From Gemmatimonadota bacterium (GTDB lineage Bacteria > Latescibacterota > UBA2968 > UBA8231): DNA of 6,604 nt. The notes beneath the pieces were generated by a model. It did no database searches. It was given only the letters and a program-made list of their open reading frames with translations, and had not been told where the DNA came from. The translations under genes were made by a program, and so were the position numbers. The DNA is taken from the NCBI GenBank assembly GCA_009845645.1, contig VXZF01000262.1, forward strand, positions 1-6,604, given 5' to 3'. This document shows, piece after piece, positions 5,333 to 6,604 of the stretch (position 1 is its first letter; the number at the start of each line of letters is the position of its first letter).

Positions 5333-6604
5333 CTAAAACGTGAAAAAGCGATGTCTGTTGTCCTCGATCTCGGCCGTATCGTACAGGTGCGCGAACCAGT
5401 TCTGCACGGCCTCCTGCTCGCGCTGAGCCTGCAGCTGAGCGACGACCTGCTCGCGCTGCGCGGCGAATTGCTCCTCATCTACCGGTGTCTTCTCCAGCAG
5501 CTTCAGCAAGTAAGCACCTCGATTGCTGCCCTCGGCGACCTCGATCACTTCGCTGAGCCGGCCCTTTTCCAAGCGGAAGGCCGCGCCGATCACCGCGTTA
5601 GCACGACCTAGGCCCTCCACCGATTCGGTGCGTGCAAAAGCCTCGGGAGTGTGGAACTCCACCCCGACGTTTTGCGCCGCCTGTGCCAAGGTGGCCCCGG
5701 CCCCTACTTCCCGTCGCACGGCCTCCAGTTGGGCCGCGGCGCGGGCGGCCTTTTTGCGCGCGCGCACCAACGGCTCAAGTCGGTCCTTTAGCTCGTCCAA
5801 GGGCGCTACGCCCTCAGGGCGTTTGGCCACTAGATGCGCTACCCACAATCCCAAGTCGTCCTCGATGACTTGGCTGACGGCCCCAGGCTCCTCCTCAAAA
5901 AACCAGTTGACGAGCCACGTGGTGTTCGCGCTGATGCCCGGCACAGCTTGGCTCTTGCGCAGGAAATTCGTGGGCGTCGCCTCAGTGCCGGAGGCCGCCA
6001 GCGTGGCCGCAAATCCTTCGGCTGTGGCCTGCTCTTGGAACACTTCGGCCCGGCTGCGCAGGCTATCCTCGGTCGTGCGCGAGGGCTGGTATCTGAGCAG
6101 AATATGGCGGGCATGTACCCTCTCCCCGCTGCTTTCCTCCAAGCGTTCTTCCACCTTGATCAGATGCCAGCCATAGCGCGTCTGCACCGGCTCGGAAAGT
6201 TCGCCGGGAGCCAAGGCGAAGGCGGCTTCCTCAAAGGGCGCAACCATCTGGCCGCGACCAAAAAAACCGAGGTCTCCACCTCGGGCGGCGGATCCCTCAT
6301 CGTCGGAGACCACCGCAGCCAACTCGGCGAAATCCTCACCAGCTTCGATCTCTTGGCGCAGGCGGCCGATCTCTTTTTTGGTCTCCAGCGAATCCTCAGC
6401 GCTAGCCACCTTGGGAAAGTAAGCGTATTCCAGCTTTACCTGATCGTGGTGCTCGTAGTCGGCTACGTTTTCTTGGTAGTAGGCAGCCAAATCTTCGTCT
6501 GTTACCTCGATCTCGTCATCCGCAGCGTTGCTGGGGGCAAATGCGTATTCGATGCGCACCTTTTCGTTGGCCTCGGCAAAGTGCTGATGCGCTTCGTTGG
6601 GACT
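5333..6604 (-). CDS. PpiC-type peptidyl-prolyl isomerase, SurA/PpiD-like periplasmic foldase (N-terminus outside window)
   Basis: The visible 423 residues lack the N-terminus; the frame stays open to the right edge, and GTG at 6559 is an internal Val ([12 protein letters not shown]), not the start. Residues 56-153 form a parvulin-type domain: [14 protein letters not shown], then [12 protein letters not shown] near 109-120, [18 protein letters not shown], and [10 protein letters not shown] near 145-154. The usual N-terminal H-I-L strand is replaced by VKLEYAYFP, so one active-site His is missing and isomerase activity of this domain is doubtful. A second, more degenerate unit begins [10 protein letters not shown] near 163. 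A long Ala/Glu/Gln-rich helical region precedes the C-terminus, as in PpiD/SurA chaperones. Relatives assist folding of outer-membrane or exported proteins in the periplasm. It ends in TAG 14 bases before the next gene, so it is probably co-transcribed. SurA-like versus PpiD-like cannot be settled without the N-terminal region. Confidence 0.85.
   Translation of the reverse strand, partial: SPNEAHQHFAEANEKVRIEYAFAPSNAADDEIEVTDEDLAAYYQENVADYEHHDQVKLEYAYFPKVASAEDSLETKKEIGRLRQEIEAGEDFAELAAVVSDDEGSAARGGDLGFFGRGQMVAPFEEAAFALAPGELSEPVQTRYGWHLIKVEERLEESSGERVHARHILLRYQPSRTTEDSLRSRAEVFQEQATAEGFAATLAASGTEATPTNFLRKSQAVPGISANTTWLVNWFFEEEPGAVSQVIEDDLGLWVAHLVAKRPEGVAPLDELKDRLEPLVRARKKAARAAAQLEAVRREVGAGATLAQAAQNVGVEFHTPEAFARTESVEGLGRANAVIGAAFRLEKGRLSEVIEVAEGSNRGAYLLKLLEKTPVDEEQFAAQREQVVAQLQAQREQEAVQNWFAHLYDTAEIEDNRHRFFTF

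Noticed and set aside
5732..5750. GGCCGC / GCGGCC inverted repeat
   Set aside because: It encodes an alanine-rich helix of the foldase; symmetry comes from GC-rich Ala codons.

Overview
The window reads as a chromosomal stretch from a GC-rich (roughly 60%), Gram-negative bacterium. A secreted protein with a carboxypeptidase-regulatory-like module, a 'QNYPNPFNPST' FlgD/T9SS-tail-like Ig module and a dockerin-like double calcium loop, together with a SurA/PpiD-type periplasmic foldase, suggests the FCB superphylum or a related candidate phylum (Latescibacterota-like). That placement is inference from domain style, not a phylogenetic result.

Layout. Positions 1-198 hold no gene I can support; they end in a 14-bp perfect palindrome just before the first start codon. 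On the + strand, 199-2181 encodes one large secreted PQQ-type sorbosone/glucose dehydrogenase whose frame is broken twice. A one-base gain in a G run (601-603) and a one-base loss in a C run (about 1052-1054) cancel, so the restored protein would be 660 aa. From 2178 to the right edge everything is on the - strand and tightly packed, read right to left: a PpiC/SurA/PpiD-like peptidyl-prolyl isomerase (5333 to beyond 6604, N-terminus outside the window), a 3-hydroxyisobutyrate dehydrogenase/tartronate semialdehyde reductase-type enzyme (4407-5318) interrupted by one in-frame TAG at 5037-5039, an NAD kinase (3596-4396), a short SDR-like protein without a recognisable Tyr-x-x-x-Lys (2962-3585), and a complete extended-SDR NAD-dependent epimerase/dehydratase (2178-2978). 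Gaps are 14, 10, 10 and -17 bp, so this looks like one operon. The last gene converges on the dehydrogenase gene with a 4-bp overlap of stop codons.

How they may work together. After the foldase, four consecutive genes all make or use NAD(P): the reductase, the kinase that makes NADP, and two Rossmann-fold SDR proteins. A role in sugar-acid or uronate-type metabolism, with a secreted sugar dehydrogenase encoded next door, is reasonable but unproven. Three coding disruptions in two genes within 5 kb raise the question of sequence errors versus real gene decay. The two indels are in short homopolymers and the third is a possible single-base change. I saw no RNA genes, CRISPR arrays, IS ends, or convincing rho-independent terminators, and no clearly undescribed system. 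The most unusual points are the dehydrogenase's domain order, the low-GC FlgD-like module inside it, the internal amber codon set against a TAG-dominated set of stops, and the degenerate/complete SDR pair.
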